In this document: piece by piece, positions 30,759 to 41,710 of the stretch
Layout of the letters: every line of letters begins with the position of its first letter
Numbering within the stretch: the first letter of the stretch is position 1
Assembly (NCBI GenBank): GCA_040285825.1
Contig: JAUPSS010000003.1
Location: 2,728,001-2,792,000 of the forward strand
Direction of reading: 5' to 3'
Source of the DNA: Eukaryota sp. TZLM1-RC
Taxonomy: Eukaryota; Metamonada: BaSk clade
Length of the DNA: 64,000 bases
The notes under the pieces: generated by a model
Databases searched by the model: none
What the model was told of the DNA's origin: nothing
The model's input: only the letters and a program-made list of their open reading frames with translations
Position numbers and translations under genes: made by a program

Positions 30759-33700
30759 ATGCCATCTGCAAGGACCACTGATTACAAGGAATTCGTTAAT
30801 GAGCTTGAAAACGGAGTGTCTTCATTGGGATGGCTGTACAACATTCAGCAATATTCAATAACAGATCCTGAACTAGGTGTTCAACGCTCTGCCATCTCTT
30901 GTTTTTTCGTCTCTGACACTGGCTCCAACTTCAAAGTTAACATTCCTTTCCAACCCTACTTTTATATTGAAGTCAACTCAGATTCTCAACATCATCCTTC
31001 TGCTTCTGTCCTTGCTGATGTAGAACACCTCCTCCGCCGTCGTCTAGATAACTTTGCCCATATTGAACAAGTGATCAAGGAAGATCTCACCAAAGCCAAC
31101 CACTTAATAGACAGAGGCGCTACCTTCTTAAAAGTCTCCTTTCACAATACACTGGAGCATAACACAGCTGTTAGAGAAGTCCAAAAACTTTTAAAAATAG
31201 ATTCCAATTCTAAATTAGGGGGGACAACCCGAAACATTATTGCTATCAGAGAATTTGACGTTTCTCTTACACAAAGAGCTACCATTGATCTTAATCTCCG
31301 CGTTGGTTACTGGTATAAAGTATTCACAGAACTCGGCCATCCAAGCGTTGAGTTGCAAAGTGATTTGGTTGAACGTGCACAATTGAGAGTGTTGGCGTAT
31401 GATATTGAAACAACAAAAGCCCCGCTCAAGTTTCCAGACGCTAATGTTGACGTGATAATGATGATTTCTTATATGATTGATGGTCACGGGTACTTAATTA
31501 CTAATAGAGAAGTTGTTTCTGAAGACATTTCTGATTTTGATTTTAATCCAATGCCGGAATATCAGGGGAATTTTAAAGTTTTTAATGAATTGAATGAGAA
31601 GTTATTAATTGAAAGGTTTATTGACCACATAAAAGAAGAAGATCCTCATGTTATTGTCACCTATAATGGTGATTTTTTTGATTTTCCTTTTGTTGACAAG
31701 AGAGCAGCTCACCATGGGATCAGTCTTGAAAATTTAACAGGTTTTTCAAACACTGGGACTGAAACCTCCAAACAGTACACGGCGAGGTCTATTCTTCATT
31801 TAGATTGTTTTTACTGGGTTAAAAGGGACTCTTATTTACCTCAGGGTTCTCATGGTTTAAAAGCAGTTACCAAAGCTAAGTTGGGCTTTGATCCTTATGA
31901 AATTGATCCAGAATTGATGGTTCCATATGCTAAAGAAAAACCCCAGTATCTGGCCTCTTATTCGGTATCAGATGCTCTCTGTACCTATTATCTTTATTTC
32001 AAGTATATTCATGGATTTATCTTTTCTCTTTGTAACATCGTTCCTTATTCCCCTGATGAGGTACTACGGAAAGGTAGTGGGGCGCTCTGTGAAGCGCTGC
32101 TTATGGCTAGAGCCTTTAATGATAACATTATAGCCCCTGACAAGCAATCGGATTTGGGATTAAAATATGGGGATGATGGGTTCATTATCGATACGGAAAC
32201 CTATGTTGGGGCTAGGGTTGAGGCTCTTACAAGTGGAGTGTTTAGGAAGGATATTCCAATCAAATTTGATTGTAATCCAGATGCTTTTGATGAGTTGATT
32301 GATAAGTTAGATGGTGATTTGCGGTTTGCACTGGAAAAGGAAGGTGGAATTCAGTTGTCCGATGTTGTCAACTATGAAGAAATTAGGGATCAAATAAGAC
32401 AAAAACTTGAAAATTTAAAAAATTCGCCATCCAGAACCGAGTGCCCTTTAATTTACCACTTGGATGTTGGTGCAATGTACCCTAATATCATTCTTACTAA
32501 TAGACTACAACCTTGCTCAGTGGTTTCAGAAAGGGATTGTTTGGGTTGCGGGTTTAATGAACCTGGTGCAAAGTGTAAAAGAAAAATGCAGTGGGTGTGG
32601 CGAGGGCAAATGTTTCCCTTGAAAAAGGGAGACTTTGTTCAAATTAAGAACCAACTATTGTCAGAAGATCCTGAATTTAATTCCAAAACAGATGCTGAAA
32701 AAGCTAGCTTGTACAGAAAAAGACTGTCATTAAAGTCAAGGAAAACCCATACTGCCATTCACAAGGTTGTGGAGGAGGTTCGTGACGTCACCATTTGCCA
32801 AAAAGAAAATCCCTTTTATGTCAATACGGTGCGAATGTTTAGAGATCGAAGATATGAATATAAGGCCAAGCAGAAACAATGGAAGGCTAAACTAAGTCAA
32901 TGCCAGAGTCCTTTGGAAATTGATCATGCAAAGGGAATGATTGTCATTTATGACTCTCTTCAATTAGCTCACAAATGTATTCTCAACTCTTTCTATGGTT
33001 ATGTTATGAGGTCAGGGTCAAGGTGGCATTCCATAGAGATGGCAGGGGTGGTAACGAATACTGGTGTGGAGATTATTACACAAGCAAGAAAGTTGGTTGA
33101 ACGAATAGGAGTTCCCTTAGAGTTAGATACAGATGGTATCTGGTGTATGCTGCCATCCTCTTTTCCTGAAGACCATAACTTTCAATTAACCAATGGTAAA
33201 TCCTACACAATATCTTACCCTTGTGTCATGTTGAATGCTGATGTCGACGCCACATTTACTAATCCTCAATACCACCATGAAGTCCTCGCTGAAGATCAAA
33301 AGCCCATGTTTGATAAGAAAGGTCGGCCCAAATATGAGTTAAAGCCCGAATGCTCAATCTTTTTCGAAGTTGATGGTCCTTATCGAGCAATGATTCTGCC
33401 AGCTAGTACTGAAGAAGGAAGGTTATTGAAGAAACGCTATGCCGTGTTCAATGATGATGGATCTCTCGCTGAGTTGAAGGGGTTTGAGATTAAAAGAAGA
33501 GGTGAATTACAATTAATAAAGCTTTTCCAACAAGAAGTTTTCAAAGTTTTCTTGGAAGGAAATACTTTGGATGAATGCTACAAAGCCGTCGGTTCAGTAG
33601 CAAACAAGTGGCTAACTGTGCTTCATTCAAAAGGAGAAATGTTACAAGATGAAGAGGTTGTAGATCTTTTATCTGAAAGTAAAAATATGTCAAAAAATCT

Positions 33701-36700
33701 CTCTGATTATGGAGATCAGAAAAGTGTTGCTATAACTACCGCCAAGAAACTCGCAGAGTGGTTGGGCAAGAGCATAACTGAAGATTCCTCTTTAGTTTGT
33801 AAGTTTTTCATTTCAAAATATCCAGCGGGGTTGGCTGTGAATGAAAGAGCTGTGCCTGTAAATATTTTCCACACCAGCACGGAAGTACAAAAAGAGTATT
33901 TAAGCAGGTGGTGTGGGGTTTTGGATTCCTACGAAATCAAGAGTTTAATTGACTGGGATTACTATCTGGACCGGTTTGAAACCACGGTTCGGAAGATCAT
34001 AACGATACCTGCTGCTTTACAGAAGATAAGCAACCCCTGTCCTTTAGTCAATCATCCTAGTTGGTTGCAAAAGAATTTAAAAGAAGAGAAGCAATCAAAA
34101 AATCAATTAAATTTGATTGATTTGTTTGCTGCTGGCAGAAAAAGAAATGCTGATCAGGAAGAAGAGCTCAAACGATCAAATATTGAATCATTTGACGAGT
34201 CAGTACCCGCTGCGGAATCCATCAACGATGAAGAGGTTATCGATCTTGAAGATGGTGATAATCAATCCTCAAACAAATCCAATCCAACCAAACTTAGTCA
34301 AATGAGTCTTTTTGGGCAAACAATGAAAAAGGTGCTGGTTTTTCCGCGAAATTCTTCTGAGGTTCCTGACTGGATCAAAAACATGAAGAAGTCTTGGGAG
34401 GTCAAGATAGAAAAACGAAGAGAGAGGAGGAATTTGTTCAAGAAGGCAAATTTTTCCTTCCCTGCTGGATGTGTTCATTCCAGGAAGCAGTTACTAAAAT
34501 TGGAGAGGGAGTCGACGTCATCAATGACCTCTATTCTCGGAGGGTCAAGTTCATCCAAAATTTCGTCAAATTCTACAGTAAGATCTTCTAGTCAACGTTT
34601 TGGATCAATCGAAGAAAGATTGGCTTCTGATACATGGAATATCCTTTCCTTAATCCCACTTGACAAATTCGGAAACTTCTCAGCCTGGGTTACAATTAAA
34701 GGTTCCTTAGTTTCAGTTAATATCACATTACCAAGAATTTTTTACATCCAATCTGGGTCTTCTGACTTCCCTCAAGGTCTTCCAGAATCTGTCGAGATTA
34801 AGAAGGTTTCCAAATCACCCCCAAGGGGAGATACTGGCCAGTCTTTTATGTTTGAAGTTGGAATGCCTGAGGAGCTTTTCCAAGAAAGAAGGGAAAAGGT
34901 GACTGGAATCAAGTATGCAAAAGATGTTTATGGAATTTTTGAAATTGACGTTCCGTTAGATTTTAGGGCAATTGTGAGGCTTGGGGCAAAATGCAGGGTC
35001 AACAATAACGTCAGCAGGTCATTAATCAGAGGACTTCGGTTGACTAATGATGGGTTTGCTTTAGGTGATTTAATTAAGGTGACTGGGGATCCCACCACAC
35101 CATTAGCACTTGAAAATTTGAGCATTCTTTATTGTACACTCGTCACTGCTGAGAAGAGATCAGTAGCTGCTGTGTTTTCGAGAAGATTTAAAAAATTACA
35201 TATTGTTTTTGCCAATGCAACTCTGAAAAGTGGTATAGCCGGAAATTTGACAGTGGATGACGTTATTGCGTGTAATCAATCATTTTCTGATTGGAATGTT
35301 TCGATTACAAACGCAAGATCCCATGCCGAAATTTTCGCAATCTTTGAAAAATTCATTCTCTCAGAAATTTCCTACAATTCTGGAACCAATTTTACCTTTC
35401 TTGTCAAACAAGGTGACGAATTAAGCTCAAAATGGAATGGTTCTACTTATTTTCCAAATATTACCCTCTCAAATTCCCCAAAAGATGTCAAGTCATTAAA
35501 TAATTCAGATTCCTTTACTTGGATGCCTAATGGGCTGCGAATGGTGATAGATCAACATAGTCAAGTAGATTCCCGACTGACATCAATGATTGATTACTCA
35601 CTGGGGGTCAACATTCCTTTATCAAATCTTTCAAATGATGTTGTTCTTCAATCATCTGATGTTTTCCTTGCTCGACTGCTGAATGACGATAACCATTTGC
35701 TTTGGACAAGTGATTCGTCAGTGGTAACATCCACAAGCTCAATTTTTAAAATTTTGAACCCCAATTCTGACCGTGTTCCTGTACAAAGTGGGGTTTTCAG
35801 GACAACAACAGTAGATATAAGACTATATTTCTTCTTTGCCAATGCCTTAATGACTCAGAGTGTGACGAATTCCAGTAATTCATTATTAGAAAACAATGAT
35901 TTACAATTACAACAATCGCCTTGTTATAGTCAGTTGACGAAAATCGTTAAATTTTTAAATTTTTGCAGTAATAGAGCTCAATCCAATTTAATTGAAAGCA
36001 CAATTTGTAATGAAATTTTAAAGAATTTCGGTCGTTATATTTCTTCAAATCGATCTCTTCTATACGATCCTGAGCTCTTCTCGATCTGTGAAAGGATCAG
36101 TGCCTTGTCCCTCCAAAATTTTTGCACTTTCATCAAAGAAACCAGAGCCACTGTATTATTAGCTTCAACTGACAGCATCAAAATAAACACAATGAAAGAT
36201 TCTCGTCAATCTGCCCAACATTACGTTGAATCTCTAACTGAAGCATTGGCAAAGAATAACGAATTTGCCAATATTGAACTCAAAGCCAAGCAGTATCTTT
36301 CACCATTATTGCTCATTGATGCCACCAGTTTCATCGGCATCATTCAATCAGATTCGATTACCCATGACGGTCGACCTACCGGTTACTTACATTTGCTTAA
36401 TGATTCAAGGTTTGCAGAAGTGGCTGATACCGTCACTAAATTACTGGGTTATTACCTTACGGTGTCGCAAAAACTTTTAAATTATGTGGAAGATTATTCA
36501 GTCAATGGAACAATGCCTCCTTTTCCATTTGATCCCACCATGCTTTTGTCATTTGTGCAGCCTTTTGAAGGTATTTCTGAGGATCACAAGCTTTCTGTCG
36601 GTGCCCTGCGTGGTCTTTTTCATGGTAGTTTTGCTGACAATTATGATTTTCGAAAGGTAGCAGGTTTGGTGGCCAGGAAATTTTTCAGGAAAAGTAAGAA

Positions 36701-37226
36701 ACAAGAAGTAGACCCTTGTTTGGGTTTTGTTTCAATCATATGTACTTTATTGGAACATGATCCAGCCATTTCCCCTATTATTTCTTCATTTAAAGATTCT
36801 TTATTGACTGAAATATATAAGTTCGTTCCAGAATTTGAGTTTACAATGGACTACCCATCACTTTTGATTTCAAATCTTTTGTGTACTACCTGTAATATGT
36901 CTACATCCTTGGATTTGTGTAGAGAACCTTGGAATTGTAAAGATTGTGGTGCCCCGCTGAATGACGGCCATATTGAGTCTTTTATGGTGAACACCCTCAA
37001 TTCAGTAATCACAGCCTATCAAAAGCAAGATCTCGTTTGTTCACATTGCAAACTTGGTTCTTCGAGTTTGATAAATTCCCTTTGCAGTAATTGTCAAGGC
37101 ACTCTCAAGCTTTCAGTTACAGTTGATGATGTGAAGCACTTGGTCAAGCCATATAGGTATATTTTACAAGCAAAGGATGGTCAAAGTTTCCCTGCTCTAG
37201 AGGAAGTGTTGCAACTTTTTCCTTGA
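30759..37226 (+). CDS. POLE: DNA polymerase epsilon catalytic subunit
   Basis: A complete, intronless 2155-aa family-B polymerase, the leading-strand replicative enzyme of eukaryotes; yeast Pol2 is of similar size. The proofreading exonuclease shows YDIETT (about 213), YNGDFFDFPF (about 302) and YSVSDALCTYY (about 401). Polymerase motif A DVGAMYPNI (about 569), motif B KCILNSFYGYVMRSGSRW (about 739) and motif C ELDTDGIW (about 788) are intact. The cysteines of the iron-sulfur insertion (CLGCGFNEPGAKC, about 594) are present. The long inactive C-terminal polymerase-like half follows. Two C-terminal zinc modules (CTTC ... CKDC, about 2045-2070, and CSHC ... CSNC, about 2095-2113), used to bind the B subunit, end the protein. 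A helicase-side PIP-like motif (KLSQMSLFGQTMKK) lies near 1185. ATG at 30759. Confidence 0.97.
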   Translation: MPSARTTDYKEFVNELENGVSSLGWLYNIQQYSITDPELGVQRSAISCFFVSDTGSNFKVNIPFQPYFYIEVNSDSQHHPSASVLADVEHLLRRRLDNFAHIEQVIKEDLTKANHLIDRGATFLKVSFHNTLEHNTAVREVQKLLKIDSNSKLGGTTRNIIAIREFDVSLTQRATIDLNLRVGYWYKVFTELGHPSVELQSDLVERAQLRVLAYDIETTKAPLKFPDANVDVIMMISYMIDGHGYLITNREVVSEDISDFDFNPMPEYQGNFKVFNELNEKLLIERFIDHIKEEDPHVIVTYNGDFFDFPFVDKRAAHHGISLENLTGFSNTGTETSKQYTARSILHLDCFYWVKRDSYLPQGSHGLKAVTKAKLGFDPYEIDPELMVPYAKEKPQYLASYSVSDALCTYYLYFKYIHGFIFSLCNIVPYSPDEVLRKGSGALCEALLMARAFNDNIIAPDKQSDLGLKYGDDGFIIDTETYVGARVEALTSGVFRKDIPIKFDCNPDAFDELIDKLDGDLRFALEKEGGIQLSDVVNYEEIRDQIRQKLENLKNSPSRTECPLIYHLDVGAMYPNIILTNRLQPCSVVSERDCLGCGFNEPGAKCKRKMQWVWRGQMFPLKKGDFVQIKNQLLSEDPEFNSKTDAEKASLYRKRLSLKSRKTHTAIHKVVEEVRDVTICQKENPFYVNTVRMFRDRRYEYKAKQKQWKAKLSQCQSPLEIDHAKGMIVIYDSLQLAHKCILNSFYGYVMRSGSRWHSIEMAGVVTNTGVEIITQARKLVERIGVPLELDTDGIWCMLPSSFPEDHNFQLTNGKSYTISYPCVMLNADVDATFTNPQYHHEVLAEDQKPMFDKKGRPKYELKPECSIFFEVDGPYRAMILPASTEEGRLLKKRYAVFNDDGSLAELKGFEIKRRGELQLIKLFQQEVFKVFLEGNTLDECYKAVGSVANKWLTVLHSKGEMLQDEEVVDLLSESKNMSKNLSDYGDQKSVAITTAKKLAEWLGKSITEDSSLVCKFFISKYPAGLAVNERAVPVNIFHTSTEVQKEYLSRWCGVLDSYEIKSLIDWDYYLDRFETTVRKIITIPAALQKISNPCPLVNHPSWLQKNLKEEKQSKNQLNLIDLFAAGRKRNADQEEELKRSNIESFDESVPAAESINDEEVIDLEDGDNQSSNKSNPTKLSQMSLFGQTMKKVLVFPRNSSEVPDWIKNMKKSWEVKIEKRRERRNLFKKANFSFPAGCVHSRKQLLKLERESTSSMTSILGGSSSSKISSNSTVRSSSQRFGSIEERLASDTWNILSLIPLDKFGNFSAWVTIKGSLVSVNITLPRIFYIQSGSSDFPQGLPESVEIKKVSKSPPRGDTGQSFMFEVGMPEELFQERREKVTGIKYAKDVYGIFEIDVPLDFRAIVRLGAKCRVNNNVSRSLIRGLRLTNDGFALGDLIKVTGDPTTPLALENLSILYCTLVTAEKRSVAAVFSRRFKKLHIVFANATLKSGIAGNLTVDDVIACNQSFSDWNVSITNARSHAEIFAIFEKFILSEISYNSGTNFTFLVKQGDELSSKWNGSTYFPNITLSNSPKDVKSLNNSDSFTWMPNGLRMVIDQHSQVDSRLTSMIDYSLGVNIPLSNLSNDVVLQSSDVFLARLLNDDNHLLWTSDSSVVTSTSSIFKILNPNSDRVPVQSGVFRTTTVDIRLYFFFANALMTQSVTNSSNSLLENNDLQLQQSPCYSQLTKIVKFLNFCSNRAQSNLIESTICNEILKNFGRYISSNRSLLYDPELFSICERISALSLQNFCTFIKETRATVLLASTDSIKINTMKDSRQSAQHYVESLTEALAKNNEFANIELKAKQYLSPLLLIDATSFIGIIQSDSITHDGRPTGYLHLLNDSRFAEVADTVTKLLGYYLTVSQKLLNYVEDYSVNGTMPPFPFDPTMLLSFVQPFEGISEDHKLSVGALRGLFHGSFADNYDFRKVAGLVARKFFRKSKKQEVDPCLGFVSIICTLLEHDPAISPIISSFKDSLLTEIYKFVPEFEFTMDYPSLLISNLLCTTCNMSTSLDLCREPWNCKDCGAPLNDGHIESFMVNTLNSVITAYQKQDLVCSHCKLGSSSLINSLCSNCQGTLKLSVTVDDVKHLVKPYRYILQAKDGQSFPALEEVLQLFP

Positions 37227-37233
37227 GTTTTAA

Positions 37234-37395
37234 TTAATAAAATTTGAATTTTACTACCTTGAGGTCATTTTCTTCACAAATTTCTTTCAAATGGATGGGG
37301 TCAACATGATGCATGAATCTGATACATTTTACTGTTGAAAAACAATGCTCAGCAAGTTGTTTTAGTAGTCTTGAGTTTATTAGTGACGAATACAT
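37234..37395 (-). CDS. short hypothetical ORF
   Basis: A 53-aa frame from the ATG at 37395, tail to tail with the polymerase gene and 56 bp from the tRNA. The residue mix (CFSTVKCIRFMHHVDPIHLKEICEEN split by me at CIRFMHHVDPIHLKEICEEN) looks protein-like, but there is no room for more exons upstream of the tRNA. It is possibly a gene remnant. Confidence 0.25.
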   Translation of the reverse strand: MYSSLINSRLLKQLAEHCFSTVKCIRFMHHVDPIHLKEICEENDLKVVKFKFY

Positions 37396-37451
37396 AATAT
37401 TTAAACATGGGAACAATTGATGGAATTGGTGAAGTACCCATTGCAGCAGAA

Positions 37452-37525
37452 GCTCTCTTAGCTCAGTTGGTTAGAGAGTCGTGCTAGTAACGCGAAGGTC
37501 ACAGGTTCGATCCCTGTAGTGACCA
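37452..37525 (+). tRNA. tRNA-Thr (anticodon AGU)
   Basis: A 74-nt tRNA without intron. The anticodon stem TCGTG/CGCGA closes a CTAGTAA loop (anticodon AGT in DNA), and the T arm ACAGG-TTCGATC-CCTGT is perfect. T8, A9 and the D-loop GG are present. The acceptor stem (GCTCTCT with AGTGACC) has two mismatches, C2-C71 and T5-T68, and the first D-stem pair is also poor, so it may be a decaying copy. Discriminator base A. Confidence 0.8.
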
Positions 37526-37719
37526 ATTTTATATGTGTCGGGACACTCTCTGAACTCTGAGTGTTCCGATTGGGCAAGTATTGACACTGGATACCACTCT
37601 ACACGCGTTGAAATTAATGACATTGCTGTTGTAAGGTTTTATGTTGTGGAAGCTTGTTTTGAGATTTTTAGATTGTAGTTTTAGAACCAAGATTCAATCA
37701 TTCAATAACCAATATTCCA
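37526..37719. other. tRNA 3' flank
   Basis: A weak T stretch (ATTTTAT) follows the tRNA. Nothing else before the LINE fragment. Confidence 0.3.
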
Positions 37720-38660
37720 GAAAAAAATGTTTTAAATTTGAAGTACACTCTTCGAACATTACAGAAACGATTGACTGGATTGTATGAAAATGATCTTTAT
37801 AATAGTATATGCAGATCGGCTGTTTTAAATCAAGATCTTCACTCATTGTTATTGGAAAAGGGTGTTTATGAAAACAAGTCATCAGATTCTTCACTTTTTG
37901 TAACCATTGTACCACGAAGATTTGGATTGTGTGCCACTAATGAAGCATTTGTAACAAAAATGAGATTTTATTTGAATATTCCCATTAATCAATTATTATC
38001 AAAAAAAATGTATTTGTTCGAATTCACCTCAACTCAATTTGCGCCATGCTCTGAATTGATAACTTATCGTTCTTCATTACATGATGCTGTTAGAGACACT
38101 GTTTTCAATATGGCACAAACTGCAAGGATATCGTGTATCAAAGAGCCCCTGCTGAAGGAAACACTTTCTCTGAATAATTTTGGTTCTGATGATAGAGGTG
38201 ATGTATACTGTGATTGGATTGATAACTCTGAAGCTATTGTTGACTTTGTCTCATGTAATGTTGCAAATGATACTTTGGTTCACAGAAAAAAAAACTTAAT
38301 CCTGTGGCTGCTCTGGATTTTAAAGCAAAAGAGAAACATAGAAAATATGATAAAGATATTGAAGAGACTAATGTCGATAGAAATACACAGCTGGTTTTTA
38401 TTGCTTTCCCATTTTCGATAAATGGAAGATTATCAGATGAAGCAGAAACTTTTTTGAATGACTTCCAAAAAATGGTGCAAGAAAAAACAATGAAAAGATT
38501 TGATATTTTTTATGGCGTTCACGGATTCAATTTGCCATTATTAATAGATTACTTCGGTTTTTCAATCGAATAAGAGAAGCTTTAGCTAGACAGCAAGCAG
38601 ATCAAGATTTTGTAGAGGAAATCTTGGTTCAATGATAGTCGTCCCATTAGTATTGAGTTA
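37720..38660 (+). mobile_element. LINE 3' fragment, group B, long copy
   Basis: Group B sequence from the linker after the reverse transcriptase (TLQKRLTGLYENDLYN) through the finger region, HDAVRDTVFNM, DDRGDVYCDW, EAIVDFVSC, the KEKHRKYDKDIEE block and the tail to the stop and short 3' UTR (AATGATAGTCGTCCCAT). The frame breaks at an A-run near 38287 and again near 38512. It lies about 195 bp downstream of tRNA-Thr. Confidence 0.75.
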
Positions 38661-39526
38661 ATTTAATTAAGTGTGCAAATTCAATCAATTAAATAAGTTT
38701 TAGAAATAACTACAAAAAATTGTTTAAAAAAATAAATAGGCGCCCAAGTTTTTTGGCGCCCAACATTTTAGGATACACTGTACAATCTACACGAATTTTT
38801 TTCTGTTCAGAACAGTGTTCGGATTTACCCTTTACACGTGTCATCACGTGTCCAGCTGTTTATTCGACAAAATCGTTGATACAGTCTGCTTGCACTTTTA
38901 ATATGAGATTTCGTTCCTATATCTGGTAACTACGTGGCACTTGTTCAAGAATTAGTATCTTTATTATTTATCTCTTTTCTTCTTTTCACCTTTGGTATTT
39001 CTACCTAAAGGCATCATTTGCAGCTCTGTTGTAAAAAAACTTAAAAAAAATGTCAAAGTTTTGTGACAGCTTGGATTTTGATGTTAGACTTGGCTTGGCC
39101 AAGAAATGAATCCCGCTTTTGCAATTCCTTTACAAGAAATGTGATAGGGCATTTTCTGCCTTAGCAACATTAATTCCTCAAGTTAAAAGATTACATTTGT
39201 TGGGATGAATTAAAACCAACACCACCTAGCTGAACATCAGCAAAAATATGATTTTTCAAAATTGATGGATCAATTGACATTAAATAAGCCATAAAATTTG
39301 TACATAATTTGGTAAATTTTCTACAAAAATTGTACGTTAGGGATGGAAATAGTGTCCGAAGTAAATGGATAATTTTTCCAGCATAACATATTTTCAAAAG
39401 AAAAGATTTAAGATCAATGGCCTATAGAACAGGCGCAACCTGATTGTACAATTGAAATTTGTCCCAGTATCAATTCATCATTTTTTGGATCAACGAAAGT
39501 GGATAGCTTTGAGTTACACATAAGAT

Positions 39527-39527
<1 letters not shown>

Positions 39528-39561
<34 letters not shown>

Positions 39562-39562
39562 G
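39528..39562. repeat. (TAA)n microsatellite
   Basis: About eleven uninterrupted TAA units. Confidence 0.9.
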
Positions 39563-40262
39563 GAATATCAACAATGGGCCTTCAAAACAGGGTTCAGTTT
39601 ACAGGGCTTTCCCCAAGAAGTATAATTTAAAATATAATATCAGAGTCTTGAATTGTTATTGTAAAATTTAAATTTTTTGGTTGAATCATTTCCTTTTGAA
39701 GTTTCAGCAAGAAGAATAGTTGCTAATAGCTGCATTTTATTGATGAAAAGTTCACTCATTTCAAAGACTACAAAACTGTCTGTAAAAAAATGGCATTTCA
39801 AGGTCCCAAATGATCGTACCGCTTCTTTTCTACTAGAGAATCTCGTATAAAGTTGTCTAAAGAAGAAGAATGATAGAAACGTCATACGCGGTGACTCAAA
39901 GTGTTGCAAGCTCAGATCTTTCACGTTGGTTGTTAATAGGCAAATTCTTTCTTTTGTAATTAACAAAACGTATTTTATATATATTCGTTTATGAAACATA
40001 CAATTCTGAGTTTGTCAAATATTGGGCCCAAAAACTTTAGCATTTTTGCATTTGTAACCCAAAATTTGACGGGTCAATGTTTTTGGCTCTAAAAACCATT
40101 CTAGCCATTACAATGTTGACAGTAGCTAAACTTGACTTTCCTGTTATGGATAGTGTATCACGTCATCATTAGTTTAATTAGAAATATTTTATTTTATCTC
40201 TTGATTGCTTTCATTCTGTCCATAATCTTCCTGTCATTTTGTTTATGTTGAATAGTGCATGA

Positions 40263-40535
40263 AAAACAACAGTATATACCGGCACCCGTAACGGATCTGT
40301 CCTACTTCCGGCTCATGTCCAGAACTCCATACACTTGATAGCTCCCTACTTAAGTCATACCGGTCGATGTTCCGTCTCCCGCTATGTGGATGCCTTTAAA
40401 GTTTATGCGCAACGTAAGTCGGCTCATGTCTTGTCAGACATAACAAAATACCCGTCTGCCCCTCACTCGCAGTGCTCCCCCTTCAGAGATGTCGTAAAAC
40501 CCTCTTCCACCCCTGAGCAGAATAAAACCATTGTT
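40263..40535 (+). pseudogene. GC-richer coding-like remnant, unknown
   Basis: A frame open from about 40263 to 40623, whose composition over the first 270 bp is far less AT-rich than its surroundings. It reads, for example, GSVLLPAHVQNSIHLIAPYL and CSVSRYVDAFKVYAQRKSAH, followed by a Pro/Ser-rich stretch. There is no ATG before 40335. I do not recognise it; a fragment of a different transposon or a transferred sequence is possible. From about 40550 it runs into LINE sequence. Confidence 0.35.
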
Positions 40536-40549
40536 GCTCTCTTTCTATT

Positions 40550-41710
40550 ATCGGTTCTGTTGAAAGCATTTGTACGGTTTCTGAAGGCATTACTGCTAAA
40601 TACAACGATATTGGATTTGCTTTGAATCCATCTATATGTCTCTTGGTTGGTAGAGAAAAAACAATCTTTAGTGATTAGTGGTGCTCAGATTCCTAAGATA
40701 AAACATGACCAACAATCGTTTAAGTTTCTTGGATGTTGGCTTGGTAATTGGGATAAAATTTATTTTTTAGTTAAACAATTTATTGGAGAAATTTGGCCAA
40801 AATCTTAGATTTATTGCTGAATGCCACATTGAAAAACACATCAAATTCTTAATTTCAGAAATTTGTTATTCGGGAAAATTCACTCATATTTGAGGTCAAA
40901 TCCCCCCTCGGTATCTCTTAGTTTTTGCAGGTCTTTCAACGAACTTGGGGTCAAAATTTTTTCTTTATTGGAAGTAAATGAATCTTTGATTCATTGATTT
41001 TTGTTTACTCATCTTTTGAACTGTAAACATTTTATATCATTTAGAAGTAAAGCGCATAATAATGTCAGTGACCAAATTTATGTAATGTGTAAATCATATC
41101 GAGTAGATTCCTTTTCAGAGCCTTTGTTATCAAAATTAATTCTTGATGACCCCAATATTGATAGTACGCGCTACAACTCAGCTTCTACGGGTCTGACAAG
41201 AGATGATTTGGTTGTTCCTGGCTTAAATGGTAGTTTTACCTTTTCAGATGTCATGTCCATAGACTTTTATAATTGATCTAACGATCATTTCATTAATTCA
41301 GATGTCAATAATTCCATTCTTGCTGGCAAAACTACAAAATTGCCAAATATGCAAAACCTATTTCTTCTGTCACTAAAAATTATCATGTTCAATATAATCT
41401 ATGTCCCATGATGTTTTCCTTGCTTGGTTCTTGAGGTAAGGCTGCTATGGCTTTCCTCGAGGATTTTGATGCAGTTGTGAAAAAAAGAACTGGAAGAATT
41501 TTGAATCTTGTATAATGGCAAAACAGGATTGTATTTTCTATTTTTAAGGAAAAATGAAATTAATTCTGATTCACTCTCTTCTTTTGGGAAATTTTTTGAA
41601 TCTTTAGTAATTAATTGTTTTGATTTAGGGGAGGCAGATTTTGAGGATGTGGAGCTTTTGTTTTGTCTTTCATGATTTTTATTTTTTATTAGATAAATAA
41701 ATGACGTTTT
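40550..41710 (+). mobile_element. LINE fragment, divergent A-like, decayed
   Basis: Broken frames reading YNDIGFALNPSICLLVG, SFKFLGCWLGNW, then after a deletion THLLNCKHFISFRSKAHNNV, SYRVDSFSEPLLSK, RDDLVVPGLNG, FSDVMSID and finally a tail with KRTGRILNLV. It spans part of the RT thumb and the C-terminal domains. Stops and shifts throughout. Confidence 0.7.

Larger units (their letters stand above)
38661..40549. other. mosaic of LINE scraps, simple repeat and unassigned DNA
   Basis: Contains group A scraps at about 38880-38930 (TFNMRFRSYIW), 39055-39182 (SLDFDVRLGLAKK) and, on the minus strand, 39191-39430, in scrambled order. A minus-strand frame at 39640-39999 has an ATG but no resemblance to anything. 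GGCGCCCAA occurs twice at 38743-38770. A GC-richer block lies at 40265-40530 and is described separately. Confidence 0.45.

Noticed and set aside
32000-36500. Small ORFs in other frames within the polymerase gene
   Set aside because: Shadows of the 2155-codon DNA polymerase epsilon frame.
39640-39999. 119-codon minus-strand ORF with ATG
   Set aside because: Phe-rich, low-complexity composition from T-runs in AT-rich DNA between LINE scraps; no motif.
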